Shown: one piece after another, positions 8,397-17,362 of the stretch
Layout: each line of letters begins with the position of its first letter
How positions within the stretch are numbered: position 1 is the first letter of the stretch
Assembly: GCF_024347415.1 (NCBI RefSeq)
Contig: NZ_AP025476.1
Coordinates: 1,116,001 to 1,180,000 of the forward strand
Length of the DNA: 64,000 nt
Source of the DNA: Vibrio crassostreae
GTDB lineage: Bacteria > Pseudomonadota > Gammaproteobacteria > Enterobacterales > Vibrionaceae
Direction: 5' to 3'
The notes under the pieces: model-generated
Seen by the model: only the letters and a program-made list of their open reading frames with translations
Told to the model about the DNA's origin: nothing
Database searches by the model: none
Made by a program: the position numbers and the translations under genes

Positions 8397-9410
8397 GTGA
8401 AGCTAACACCTGTCGTTGCCGCCGTAATCATGTCTTTCAGTTCAGCAAGTTTTGCTTTTAGTTTGCAACAATCTGCCAATGAAAACAGTGAAGATCTCGT
8501 ATGGACCGGGCATCTTAGCCCCGATAGCGACACGGTTATGTCTGCAATGCTCGCGGCTCATGTCTATGGTGGTACGGCGACAGTGCCTGAGCCTATCAAC
8601 CCTGAATCGACGTTTATCTTGAACTACTGTAATGCGGAATCACCACGTATAGAGACAGATTACTCTTCATATCGAGTAGGGCTGGTGGACTTCAACCAAG
8701 TGACTCAACTAGCGCCAACCATCGATCAATCATCCATTGTTGCTGTGGTTGATCATCACGCTATTGGTGGCTCACCGATTAGCACCCCACAAATTGTCGA
8801 GATGGATATCCGAGGTTGGGGTTCAGCTGCCACTATTTTGGCTGATAACGCTGAAAAGCTCGATGTGACTTTACCTAAGCACCTTGCTTGTGTCGGCTTA
8901 GGCGCGATTCTCTCTGATACTGTGGTATTCCAATCGTCAACCACCACTGAGCATGATCGTGAATATGCAGATAAGTTGGCGAAGGTTGCAGGCATTTCGG
9001 ATATCGAAGGTTTCGGCCAACAAATGTTGATTGCTAAATCAGACCTTAGCCACCTTTCTTCTGAAACCATTCTGACTCTGGATTACAAAAACTTTAAATA
9101 TGGTGGAAAACAGGTGGGCATCGGTGTCGCTGAAACGCTAACCGCTCAACAACTGATTGACCGTAAAGACGAGCTTTTGGCGGCAATGAAGTCTTATAAA
9201 GAAGAGAACGGCTTAGATCATCTGTTCTTCTCAATCACAGATACCAAGAACAAAGAAGCGAACCTATTGTGGGTGGACGAAAGCGATTATCAAGTCATCA
9301 AGTCGGCTTTCAACGCTGAACCAACAAGCGACATGTTGACTTTGGAAGGCGTAACCTCACGTAAGCGTCAGATTGGCCCTGCAGTTCAAAAGGCAATTGA
9401 GAGCTTGTAA
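8397..9410 (+). CDS. Secreted Mn-dependent (family II) inorganic pyrophosphatase
   Basis: Family II DHH-type pyrophosphatase, hydrolysing PPi to phosphate. The mature part has the family motifs in order: GHLSPDSDT (about 38-46), VVDHH (about 118-121), GSAATILAD, LGAILSDTVVFQSSTTT and the C-terminal phosphate-binding SRKRQIGP. I chose the GTG start at 8397 because AAGGAA lies just upstream and the protein then begins with a clean signal peptide (MKLTPVVAAVIMSFSSASFA). An upstream TTG start would add 17 residues without similarity. Export to the periplasm is unusual, since known family II enzymes are cytosolic. Confidence 0.88.
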   Translation: MKLTPVVAAVIMSFSSASFAFSLQQSANENSEDLVWTGHLSPDSDTVMSAMLAAHVYGGTATVPEPINPESTFILNYCNAESPRIETDYSSYRVGLVDFNQVTQLAPTIDQSSIVAVVDHHAIGGSPISTPQIVEMDIRGWGSAATILADNAEKLDVTLPKHLACVGLGAILSDTVVFQSSTTTEHDREYADKLAKVAGISDIEGFGQQMLIAKSDLSHLSSETILTLDYKNFKYGGKQVGIGVAETLTAQQLIDRKDELLAAMKSYKEENGLDHLFFSITDTKNKEANLLWVDESDYQVIKSAFNAEPTSDMLTLEGVTSRKRQIGPAVQKAIESL

Positions 9411-9429
9411 GTATTAAGAGAACTTTGGA

Positions 9430-9461
9430 AGGGATTGGTAGAGATACCAATCCCTTTTTTG
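9430..9461 (+). terminator. Terminator of pyrophosphatase gene (repeat family copy 4)
   Basis: The perfect stem GGGATTGGTA-gaga-TACCAATCCC and a run of six T. It is the strongest member of the four-copy hairpin family. Confidence 0.85.
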
Positions 9462-9633
9462 ATTCTTGGGCGTCTAAATGGGATTTGGACAAAAGCGTGT
9501 TGGTGCTTCCCTATTAATTGAACGATTATAGAGGATGATTAACATATTAAATAATGATGATAATTGTCACGTATCACACCCGCAAAAAATATAACTGATA
9601 CAATATTCCGACTAAACAGGCCGGAGTAAGTTC

Positions 9634-11847
9634 ATGTTTAAAAACATAAAGTTTATAAAAGATTTCGGAATTTTCAAGAATGCAAAAACAGTTGGTGGTG
9701 AATCATTTCATCAGTTCAATTTGATATATGGCTTTAACTATTCGGGTAAAACAACACTATCAAGGATCTTCAGATCTATCGAGTTAGGTGAGAAAACTGA
9801 AGGTTTTGAGACTGGTTCTTTTGAAATCAATAAACATGATGGTAATTCAATCAAAAGTAACGCTCTGCAGAAAGTAGATAACCTTCGTGTTTTCAATTCA
9901 GACTATATCGCAAAAAATGTTGATTTCGATGAATCAAGTGTTGATCCTGTTCTTATCGTTGGTGAGAGGAATATTGATCTTGAAGATGAACTAAAGCGTC
10001 TTAGAGAAGAGGTTCCGGCTTTAGAGAACAACAAAGCCAATAGCATCATAAAATCAGCTACAAAAACAACTGAGCGTAATAACCGTTTAACGGCTGTAGG
10101 CAGAAATGTAAAACAGCTTAATATTCTTGGTACAGCGCAGTTTAATGCCGCAAATGTTAAACCAATGCTACTTGAAGCTGATGTATTACATTTAAAGACA
10201 GCAGAAGAACTAGGTGCATTGCTCGAAACTGCAAGATCTGATGCTGTTTCAAGTGTAACCACAGCGACAATCGCCGTTCCAAATATGATCACGGAGCTAT
10301 CTAATGTTGAGGAAATATTAGCAGCATCCGTTACGCAAATTACGATTGCGGAGTTAGAAGCTAACCATGCATTAAAACAATGGGTTGAGAAAGGTATAGA
10401 TCATCACCAAGGAACAACAACATGCCAGTTTTGCCAATCAGAGGTGACTGTAGAGCGATTAGAGCAGTTGAATAACTACTTTTCAGATACCTACAAAACA
10501 TTAAGCAAACGAATTGAAAGCGCCATAGCTGACATTTTAGGTAAATCAGTGACATCTAGCATGCCTGACAAAAGGGATTTGTACACAGATCTTCAGACTG
10601 GTTTTGACGACCTAAAAGACCAGGCTGAACCTATTAAACTTGAATTTGAAGCTGTAAAAAATGCATTGGTAGCTTTACTGGAAGATAAGAAGAGCAAAAT
10701 GGCAGAGGTCGTCCCGTTTAATGGTTCTGATTATCCTCTACCAGATCCAACAGACTTATTGGCAAAAATTAATGCTCCAATATTTGTTCATAACGAGAGG
10801 GCATCAAATCATTCGACAGAGAAAACTAACGCCATAAACACAATTAAACGCCATTATGTTTACCAAGAAACGCAAGACTACAACCATTCACAAGCACTTA
10901 CTGAAATTGAAGCATTAGATATAGTTACAAAAAATGCAGGAAACGATATTCGAACTAAGAATGAACGTATTAAGGTTATTGAAGCTGAACTAAACAATAT
11001 CAATGAAGGCGCTGAAAAGCTTAATGACAATCTAAGACAGTATTTTGGTAAGACGGATATAACTATAAAATTAATCGAAGGGACATATCAGTTTATACGT
11101 GAAGAACGTAAAGCTAAGCATTTATCAGATGGTGAGCGTACAGCTATTGCTTTTGCTTACTTCATAACACAGCTGGAAGATGAAGCTCTTCAGGGCGTTC
11201 AACCAATTGTCTACATCGATGACCCAATCTGTAGCCTTGATTCAAACCACATCTACAATGTTCTTGGCATTATAAAAAGTAAGTTAAATCATGACAAAGT
11301 AGAACAGCTCTTTATTTCTACACATAACTTTGAATTCTTCAACTTGGTTAAGATGTGGTTATCGCATTATAAAGAAGTTGAAGGAAACTTTAGGCGTACA
11401 AGGTACTTCCTAATCAACAGAAAAGACAACGAATCACGTATTGATCGCCTACCTGACTTACTAAAAGAGCATCGTTCTGAATATGCTTACTTGATCAGTA
11501 AAGTTAAGGAAGCTATTGAAAGGCCGTACAATTGTGATGCTGTTGCGGTCCAGTCGTATGTCCGAAAAGTGATGGAAGTCTATTTTTCATTCAGGTTCAA
11601 CCTAACTCAATTCAGAGAACACGGTGTAGATAACATTGCATTGCATTTCTTAAAAGGCGCTGCTGATGCTGAAGTGCAATCTAACACTTTGTACGAGTAC
11701 ATGAATGAAAAATGCCATGCCAAATCGATAGAGGTAGGCATGCAACTTCCTGCTGCAGTCCAACCACAATTAGCTCAGATATGGGATATTGTTACTACTG
11801 CAATCAAGGTTAATGATAAGCCACATTACGATGCTTATTACGCTTAA
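9634..11847 (+). CDS. RloC/PrrC-like AAA ATPase, candidate anticodon nuclease
   Basis: A 737-residue SMC/Rad50-like ATPase of the AAA_13 type. Walker A GFNYSGKTT is at residues 33-41. A long, partly coiled-coil middle carries a CxxC zinc-hook (Cys264/Cys267 in TTCQFCQ). An ABC-like signature LSDGE is at 497-501 and Walker B with two acidic residues (VYIDDP) at 529-530. The C-terminal 150 residues contain R644-x3-E648 followed by several histidines, resembling the Arg-x3-Glu/His catalytic set of PrrC and RloC tRNA nucleases. GGAG precedes the ATG. No hsd restriction genes are nearby, so it is a stand-alone copy. Nuclease activity is inferred. Confidence 0.72.
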   Translation: MFKNIKFIKDFGIFKNAKTVGGESFHQFNLIYGFNYSGKTTLSRIFRSIELGEKTEGFETGSFEINKHDGNSIKSNALQKVDNLRVFNSDYIAKNVDFDESSVDPVLIVGERNIDLEDELKRLREEVPALENNKANSIIKSATKTTERNNRLTAVGRNVKQLNILGTAQFNAANVKPMLLEADVLHLKTAEELGALLETARSDAVSSVTTATIAVPNMITELSNVEEILAASVTQITIAELEANHALKQWVEKGIDHHQGTTTCQFCQSEVTVERLEQLNNYFSDTYKTLSKRIESAIADILGKSVTSSMPDKRDLYTDLQTGFDDLKDQAEPIKLEFEAVKNALVALLEDKKSKMAEVVPFNGSDYPLPDPTDLLAKINAPIFVHNERASNHSTEKTNAINTIKRHYVYQETQDYNHSQALTEIEALDIVTKNAGNDIRTKNERIKVIEAELNNINEGAEKLNDNLRQYFGKTDITIKLIEGTYQFIREERKAKHLSDGERTAIAFAYFITQLEDEALQGVQPIVYIDDPICSLDSNHIYNVLGIIKSKLNHDKVEQLFISTHNFEFFNLVKMWLSHYKEVEGNFRRTRYFLINRKDNESRIDRLPDLLKEHRSEYAYLISKVKEAIERPYNCDAVAVQSYVRKVMEVYFSFRFNLTQFREHGVDNIALHFLKGAADAEVQSNTLYEYMNEKCHAKSIEVGMQLPAAVQPQLAQIWDIVTTAIKVNDKPHYDAYYA

Positions 11848-11854
11848 ACAAAAC

Positions 11855-11885
11855 AAAAATGGAACGCCTGAGCGTTCCATTTTTC
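11855..11885. terminator. Bidirectional terminator
   Basis: AAAATGGAACGC-CTGA-GCGTTCCATTTT with A/T runs on both sides. It ends the RloC-like gene on + and the lipase-like gene on -. Confidence 0.85.
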
Positions 11886-12004
11886 TTATCTGATTTATCT
11901 TAAACTTGCTCGCTTGGGTGTCCCCATATTAGCTCATTTTCGTATGGGCCAGTGACGCTTGATGTTGATTCACCCACGCCCTCTGGTGCGCCTAAAGGTA
12001 GTGA

Positions 12005-13237
12005 TCAATTTGTTTGCTCTGCTCTCAACCAAAACTCAGAAAGATCTTCAAACAGGTCGTCGTTATCTAAAATGCTTAAATGGTTTTCGTCGTAACCAAG
12101 AATTTGCTCGGCATTCAATTGAGCTGGGCGCGACAACTGGCTTGATAGGCTAATGACGCCATCGTTACTGCTGGTATTAAATAGTTCGCCCGAGTTATAA
12201 CCAAAGGCTAGGAAGTGAGGGATTTGAATCTTATTATTATCAATGAATAAGTCAGCGATAAATTTACCTTCTGGGTTTAAATCAACCCATGCAGGCATTA
12301 CCACGGGGGAGTACTCAACCCCTTGTTTAGCTGACTCAACACCACCGAACGGCGAAGAGATGGTCGTCACGCTGCTTACAAAATCGCATAACTGTCCAAT
12401 TCGGCACTGACGAATGCTGTTAGTGACGATAAGCCCGCCCATGCTGTGGGCAACAACATGTAGTTGTTGGTTCTTATATTCACTTACAACCGTATGTAAC
12501 AGATTGTTCAAGCCTTTTGAGTTCAAAGCCAAAGACAAACCAGAAGGGTAGTTGAAAACCCATATTTGATATTTAGATTGGTCGACTTTTTCAATGAGAG
12601 GGGCGAAATCTAAAGCGGTTGCATTGATCCCGTGCACAAATAAGATTGGGATTTTATTTGGATCATATTCAGATAGAAAATAGAGCCCTGCATTATCTTC
12701 GAGCAAGAATGTGAGTGGTTGCCACATACCGAGCTTTGCATTCCCTTTCTCAAAAGGAGGATCCGATAAATCCACCACGGTGCCTATATCGACGAGGTCT
12801 AACTCAATTTTCAGTAGTGAGGATAATGAGCGATCAACAAACGCGCTTGGGGCTTTGCTCTCATCAACGGTTAATGATACTTCTATTGTCGACCTGTCTT
12901 CGTGATCACGTAGGTTGATCATACTGAAAGCTTCATCGGCTTGTAGAGTAAGGTCTTGATTCTTATCTTCAAAGATAAGTAGGTAGTGGATGTTATTTGA
13001 TACATGCAAGTGAATACTGTCACTGTCTATGATGCCATCGTAGCCATCAACCTCGCCTTTATTGATATCTTTGATTTGTTCAATTACCACGGCAGAGCCA
13101 GAGGCAGGTTGGCTCAAGGTAACCATGTATTGATTGGTAATGGAGTCGATAGCTTCTATCTCATTAGATAGGTTTCTAAAGTTACCGCATCCGAAAAGCG
13201 CTGAACTGATTAGCAGCACAGTAAGTAATCGCTTCAT
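12005..13237 (-). CDS. Lipase-like alpha/beta-hydrolase lipoprotein
   Basis: A 410-residue exported hydrolase. The lipoprotein signal MKRLLTVLLISSALFGC places the modified Cys at 17. A beta-rich N-terminal region of about 170 residues precedes the hydrolase domain. That domain has the oxyanion motif FVHGINATALDF (about 200-211), the nucleophile Ser265 in VVAHSMGGL, and likely Asp359 (SNDGV) and His386 (DENHLSIL). The natural substrate is unknown; a lipid ester is plausible. After the TGA stop the same frame stays open for 34 more codons up to the terminator, so this allele may be shortened. Confidence 0.82.
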   Translation of the reverse strand: MKRLLTVLLISSALFGCGNFRNLSNEIEAIDSITNQYMVTLSQPASGSAVVIEQIKDINKGEVDGYDGIIDSDSIHLHVSNNIHYLLIFEDKNQDLTLQADEAFSMINLRDHEDRSTIEVSLTVDESKAPSAFVDRSLSSLLKIELDLVDIGTVVDLSDPPFEKGNAKLGMWQPLTFLLEDNAGLYFLSEYDPNKIPILFVHGINATALDFAPLIEKVDQSKYQIWVFNYPSGLSLALNSKGLNNLLHTVVSEYKNQQLHVVAHSMGGLIVTNSIRQCRIGQLCDFVSSVTTISSPFGGVESAKQGVEYSPVVMPAWVDLNPEGKFIADLFIDNNKIQIPHFLAFGYNSGELFNTSSNDGVISLSSQLSRPAQLNAEQILGYDENHLSILDNDDLFEDLSEFWLRAEQTN

Positions 13238-13320
13238 TCAATTCTCATCCTTAGATCAACTCGTTCCATCATTGAATCAATAGCCTGTGTTTAATAGTAG
13301 CAATAAAACAATGCTTAACA

Positions 13321-13362
13321 AAAAGGCAAGCAAGCGACTAAAAAGTTCGCTGCCTGCCTTTG
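13321..13362 (-). terminator. Terminator of amidohydrolase gene
   Basis: AAAGGCAgGCAgCGA-type arms (13347-13361 against 13321-13337) form an imperfect GC-rich stem followed by a U-run on the minus transcript. Confidence 0.7.
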
Positions 13363-13395
13363 AGTTTTAGTTACTCAGTGAGTGAATCTTGAACG

Positions 13396-14658
13396 CTAAA
13401 GCGTGTTTTTGTACACCTTACCGTCTTTCATGATCAGTTTCTGTGTATCGGTGTTAGCAACACATGCCACGCCTTCCAGTGGGTTACCGTCGATGATCAA
13501 TAGGTCGGCATATGCCCCTTCAACGATTTGGCCTAGTTTGCCTTCTTGGTAAGGGTGTTGGTAAGTCGACATTTCGAACAAGCGTCCACAATTTGATGTC
13601 GCCATACGAAGTGCAGTGATGGTATCGAACACTTGTTCAATCGCACCGAGTTCATTCAGCTGAGTGGCATGCACATTGGTTTCGCCGACACAATCGGTAC
13701 CAAAGGCGATGTTTCGAATGTCGTATTTCTTAATCAACTCTGCTGACTTGAACATGGCTTTACCCACGCGCTCTGTCTTGCGGTATGTCTCTTCGTTTGG
13801 CAGAGGGATCTTACGCTCTGCAATCAATGAAGAGGTAAAGTAAGAAGGAATCACCCAAATGCCTTTCTCTTTAATGATCTCCGCAATGTCGTCGTCCATG
13901 ATGGTCGCGTGTTCGAAAGACATCACGCCTGCTTCAGCAGCTCTGCGCATCGCATCAGAAGTGTGGATGTGCGCAGCAACATAAGTGCCGTAGTCTGAAG
14001 CGGCTTGCACAGCGGCTTCCATCTCGTCAGAAGTAAATTGTAATGTGTCTAGTGGATCGAAGGTTGATGATGCACCGCCGCCTGCCATGATCTTGATTTG
14101 TGACGCGCCCATAAACAGTTGTTCACGTACTGCTTTCAATACTTCTGAACGGCCATCGGCCACTCGCATTGCGCCAAGCTTCATCATTGGCGAGTCTTCG
14201 TGCCCATTAGCTAAACGTTCTTGCGCTTGGTTCTGGCGGTAATCTGAGTGACCACTAGTTTGTGAAATCGCCGCCATTGAAGGCAGAATACGTGGGCCAG
14301 TTGCGTAGCCGTTATCGATACTTTTCTTAAGGCCAAGCGTGTTACCCGCTACATCACGAATGGTGGTAAAGCCGCGCATCAGCATCTCTTCTGAAATCTT
14401 CGCCGAGCGAATCGCCACTTCTTCACGTGTCATGGTATCAATCACATTGAAAGGTGCAGATAGCGTGATATGAACGTGCGCATCAATCAAACCTGGCATT
14501 ACCGTGCCACCCTGAGCATCGATAATTTCATCCGCTAACGTTGTATCAACCTCGCCAATTTGTGTAATCAAGTTGTCTTCAATAAGAATTGATACGTTCT
14601 TGATTAGGTTGTTATCAACACCGTTAAATACGTTCGCGTTAGTGATTAGCTTTTTCAT
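13396..14658 (-). CDS. Metal-dependent amidohydrolase (imidazolonepropionase-like)
   Basis: A 420-residue cytosolic amidohydrolase-superfamily enzyme of the imidazolonepropionase/Xaa-Pro dipeptidase type. Metal ligands are visible: GLIDAHVHI (HxH), a lysine in QIKIMAGGG that may be carbamylated, AAHIHTSDA, SFEHATIMDD and the catalytic aspartate in AFGTDC. It has no signal peptide. I chose ATG 14658 because AAGGT precedes it; a TTG six codons upstream is a weaker option. The substrate, probably an amide, cyclic imide or dipeptide, cannot be told. Confidence 0.82.
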   Translation of the reverse strand: MKKLITNANVFNGVDNNLIKNVSILIEDNLITQIGEVDTTLADEIIDAQGGTVMPGLIDAHVHITLSAPFNVIDTMTREEVAIRSAKISEEMLMRGFTTIRDVAGNTLGLKKSIDNGYATGPRILPSMAAISQTSGHSDYRQNQAQERLANGHEDSPMMKLGAMRVADGRSEVLKAVREQLFMGASQIKIMAGGGASSTFDPLDTLQFTSDEMEAAVQAASDYGTYVAAHIHTSDAMRRAAEAGVMSFEHATIMDDDIAEIIKEKGIWVIPSYFTSSLIAERKIPLPNEETYRKTERVGKAMFKSAELIKKYDIRNIAFGTDCVGETNVHATQLNELGAIEQVFDTITALRMATSNCGRLFEMSTYQHPYQEGKLGQIVEGAYADLLIIDGNPLEGVACVANTDTQKLIMKDGKVYKNTL

Positions 14659-14958
14659 AGTCTGCACCTTTTTCAAATGAATGTGTCGCTGATGGAGTTA
14701 TCTTATGGCGGGCAGTATTTGAAAAATGGCCATTTGGTGACAAGCAATGATGAGAGTTATCTTTTGGTGCATTTCTATATTTTTGAAAATTGCTTTATAG
14801 AGGGAAGCGAATTATTGGTGTGAGAAATGATGAATCGATAAAAACTAATAATTTCGAATGGAATGGTTGTGGTGTCATCAAATGGTAAGTTTTGCTTCGA
14901 TTCGAACGCTAAGATGTATTTCAAATCGAGACTACTTATCCAATTAGAGAGAAACAGA

Positions 14959-15438
14959 ATGACTAAATCAGACAAAGTTTACGGATTCAATACACCACAA
15001 CGTCTATTCGTTGGTTACACGTTAGCTGTGCTGGTGGACTTAGTGGTTCTTAACTTCTTTGATGAGTACTGGGACTTTGTAAACATTGAATCTTTCACTA
15101 TCTCTTTGATTGCGGCGTTGTTGTTGCAGTTGTTGTTGAAGCTCTCTATTGGTTTAGAGCACAAGATTGCTGAGCACTTCAAAAGCAAGCCGGGCACCGC
15201 ACCTAAGGTTTACCGAGCAATCACCACTTACATCATTTTAGTGGGTTCAAAATTCGTGATGCTAGAAGCGATTAACTTGTTGTTCGGTGAGAAGGTGAGC
15301 TTTACTGGTCCTTGGAATGGTGTGGTTGCGTTCTTTGCTGTGGTATTTACGATTCTGATTGCTGAAGTGATTGTATCGAAGATCTACTTTGCACTTGATG
15401 ACAAAGCCGCTGAAGGCAAGCCAGTCACACAGTCATAA
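14959..15438 (+). CDS. Conserved membrane protein of unknown function
   Basis: A 159-residue protein with about four hydrophobic segments (near residues 16-36, 45-68, 88-108 and 118-142 in this frame). The N-terminal MTKSDKVYGFNTPQRLFVGY and a short charged tail are cytosolic or interfacial. I do not recognise the family. GAGAG precedes the ATG. The open frame runs further upstream but lacks membrane-protein character there. It has its own terminator and sits between two amidohydrolase genes on the other strand. Confidence 0.7.
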   Translation: MTKSDKVYGFNTPQRLFVGYTLAVLVDLVVLNFFDEYWDFVNIESFTISLIAALLLQLLLKLSIGLEHKIAEHFKSKPGTAPKVYRAITTYIILVGSKFVMLEAINLLFGEKVSFTGPWNGVVAFFAVVFTILIAEVIVSKIYFALDDKAAEGKPVTQS

Positions 15439-15474
15439 CGGAAGGCGAACTCATCACCCAATCTAGTTCGAAAT

Positions 15475-15507
15475 AAAACGAGCCAGCTAATTGTTGGCTC
15501 GTTTTTG
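15475..15507. terminator. Terminator, probably bidirectional
   Basis: AAAACGAGCCA and TGGCTCGTTTT form a perfect stem with T-run and A-run flanks. It ends the membrane-protein gene and can serve the opposing amidohydrolase. Confidence 0.85.
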
Positions 15508-15546
15508 TTTGTGCGGCGTATTACCAATTCGATGCGCTTGTTAGTT

Positions 15547-17241
15547 TTATTTCTCGTAAACCACATCCCCACGTAACACTGTCATCAACACCTGAGTTTT
15601 GGCTATTTGCCTTGCCGATACTGTAGTGATGTCTCGGTCGAGAATGGCGAAGTCAGCTGATTTTCCAACCTCAATAGAACCTGTTACGTCTTCAATCCCA
15701 AGGCTTTTAGCGGCATTGATCGTGTAAGCGTCGATAGCGGTATAAATATCGGTTAGGCCGGTTTTACCCATGATTAAGCTGTTCGCGATTCCAACTAAAG
15801 GGTTGATGTCGTGTACGTTCCAGTCACTGCTTAGGGTGATGTTGGCGTCGGTTTTGAGTATCGCGTCTAAGTTCATCATGGCTTTGGCGCGGCGAGCACC
15901 AAGGAAAGCTTCGGCCCATTGGTGTTGATGTTTGGCTATGTAATCAGACCCGACTTGGAAATCCGCTGAGACATTGAGCTGCTTGAAGCGGGGAACATCT
16001 TCATCATTGATCAGCTCTATGTGGGTTAAGGTATAAGGTTTTTGCGAGCCTTGTTTACGCACGCTTTCGATTGCATCAAGGGATTCACGAACGGCACCAT
16101 CACCAATCGCATGAATGTGCGCACTAAAACCAATTTTATCGAGCGCGCTGAGCCACTCTTTCATCTGTGCTGGTGGAATGTAGTTCAAGCCATTAGGAGA
16201 CTGTGGCAGATAAGTATCTAAGTAGGGTGCGAGTGTTTTTGCTGTGCCATTAATGAAGATACCATCGCTGTACATTTTGACCTGATCGACCAGCAGCAGA
16301 CGGCTTTTGTCATCGGAATACATCTTCTCGAATACTTCGAGCTGAGACGGGATCGCCATTGATGGGTAAACCCAAGGGCGCAAAGATACGCGAGCTGTTA
16401 AATCTTGGTTTTGCTCTGCTTCTAGCCAAACGTCATACCAACCACGTTTCCAGTACATTCGGCCGTCACCTATGGTGGTAATGCCGTGTGCAGCGGCTTC
16501 TTCAAGTCCGAACATTAACCCTTGATAGCTCTGTTCAAAGAGCTCGCTTTGGCTGTTCCACGCCATCTCCATGATTTGGTCACCAGCGTTATCCAACAAG
16601 ATGCCGTTAAGCTTTCCGTTATCAGGATCTTTTAAATAGGCACCGCCTTGTGGGTCCGGCGATTGTTGGCTGATTCGTGCAATTTTCAGTGCTTTAGAGT
16701 TGACCCACATCGAGTGTGAGGTTTGCTCCATGATCACTACTGGGCGGTCTGGGAAGACACTGTCGATGATCTCAAGTGGCGTGTATTCAGAATTGCTGTC
16801 GAGTGTCGACTCCAGAGAAAAGCCATAACCCATCAGCCAACCTCGACCATCGGTTTCGGCGTTGATTTTACAGGCTTCTAAGTAAGGGATTTGCTCTTCG
16901 AGTGTGGCTTCAGAATCCAGTTCGCAATTACCACCCAGCTCTGAAGCAGCTTCGAAAACATGGTTATGGTTATCAATGAACCCCGGCAAAACAAAGGCAT
17001 TTTCTAAGTCGATGACATCGGTACTATGCCCTTGAAAAGCTTGCGCTTGCGAGCGGTCGCCAATGAAGATGATCTTGCCTTTATGGGTAACGATCGAGTC
17101 CGACTCACGATGCCCGTAGATGTCGGCATTAGTAAAGATCTGGTCTGCGGTTTGGCTTTGAGAAAAAGCCGGTGGCACAGTACCTAGGCTCGCGAGTAAT
17201 CCAATCCATGCAGTGCGCGACAAAGTGAGCTTGTTGTTCAT
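15547..17241 (-). CDS. Exported amidohydrolase, YtcJ/AepA-like
   Basis: A 564-residue amidohydrolase-3 family enzyme. The signal peptide runs to about residue 28 (TAWIGLLASLGTVPPAFS). Metal-binding signatures are LPGFIDNHNHVFEA, the long-range lysine in QVKMYSDGIF, HIHAIGDGA, LTHIELI and the aspartate in LSSDWNV. Family members hydrolyse N-acyl or cyclic amide bonds, and some were named exoenzyme-regulating proteins. The start at 17241 leaves a clean signal sequence. An upstream GTG is possible. The substrate is unknown. Confidence 0.83.
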   Translation of the reverse strand: MNNKLTLSRTAWIGLLASLGTVPPAFSQSQTADQIFTNADIYGHRESDSIVTHKGKIIFIGDRSQAQAFQGHSTDVIDLENAFVLPGFIDNHNHVFEAASELGGNCELDSEATLEEQIPYLEACKINAETDGRGWLMGYGFSLESTLDSNSEYTPLEIIDSVFPDRPVVIMEQTSHSMWVNSKALKIARISQQSPDPQGGAYLKDPDNGKLNGILLDNAGDQIMEMAWNSQSELFEQSYQGLMFGLEEAAAHGITTIGDGRMYWKRGWYDVWLEAEQNQDLTARVSLRPWVYPSMAIPSQLEVFEKMYSDDKSRLLLVDQVKMYSDGIFINGTAKTLAPYLDTYLPQSPNGLNYIPPAQMKEWLSALDKIGFSAHIHAIGDGAVRESLDAIESVRKQGSQKPYTLTHIELINDEDVPRFKQLNVSADFQVGSDYIAKHQHQWAEAFLGARRAKAMMNLDAILKTDANITLSSDWNVHDINPLVGIANSLIMGKTGLTDIYTAIDAYTINAAKSLGIEDVTGSIEVGKSADFAILDRDITTVSARQIAKTQVLMTVLRGDVVYEK

Positions 17242-17362
17242 TATTATATTTCCATGTTCCACTGTTTAGTAAGTATAGAAAGCGAGCGGTCAGTGTGAAA
17301 CTCTACATGAATGACAAATAAAAACTGCAATTAATCAACAAGCTGTCGTTTGAGCAAGCCTT

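Noticed and set aside
9634..11847. SMC/RecF-type DNA repair protein instead of RloC-like
   Set aside because: The ATPase core alone would allow it, but the CxxC hook together with the C-terminal R-x3-E region and overall length fits RloC/PrrC better; uncertainty is kept in the confidence.
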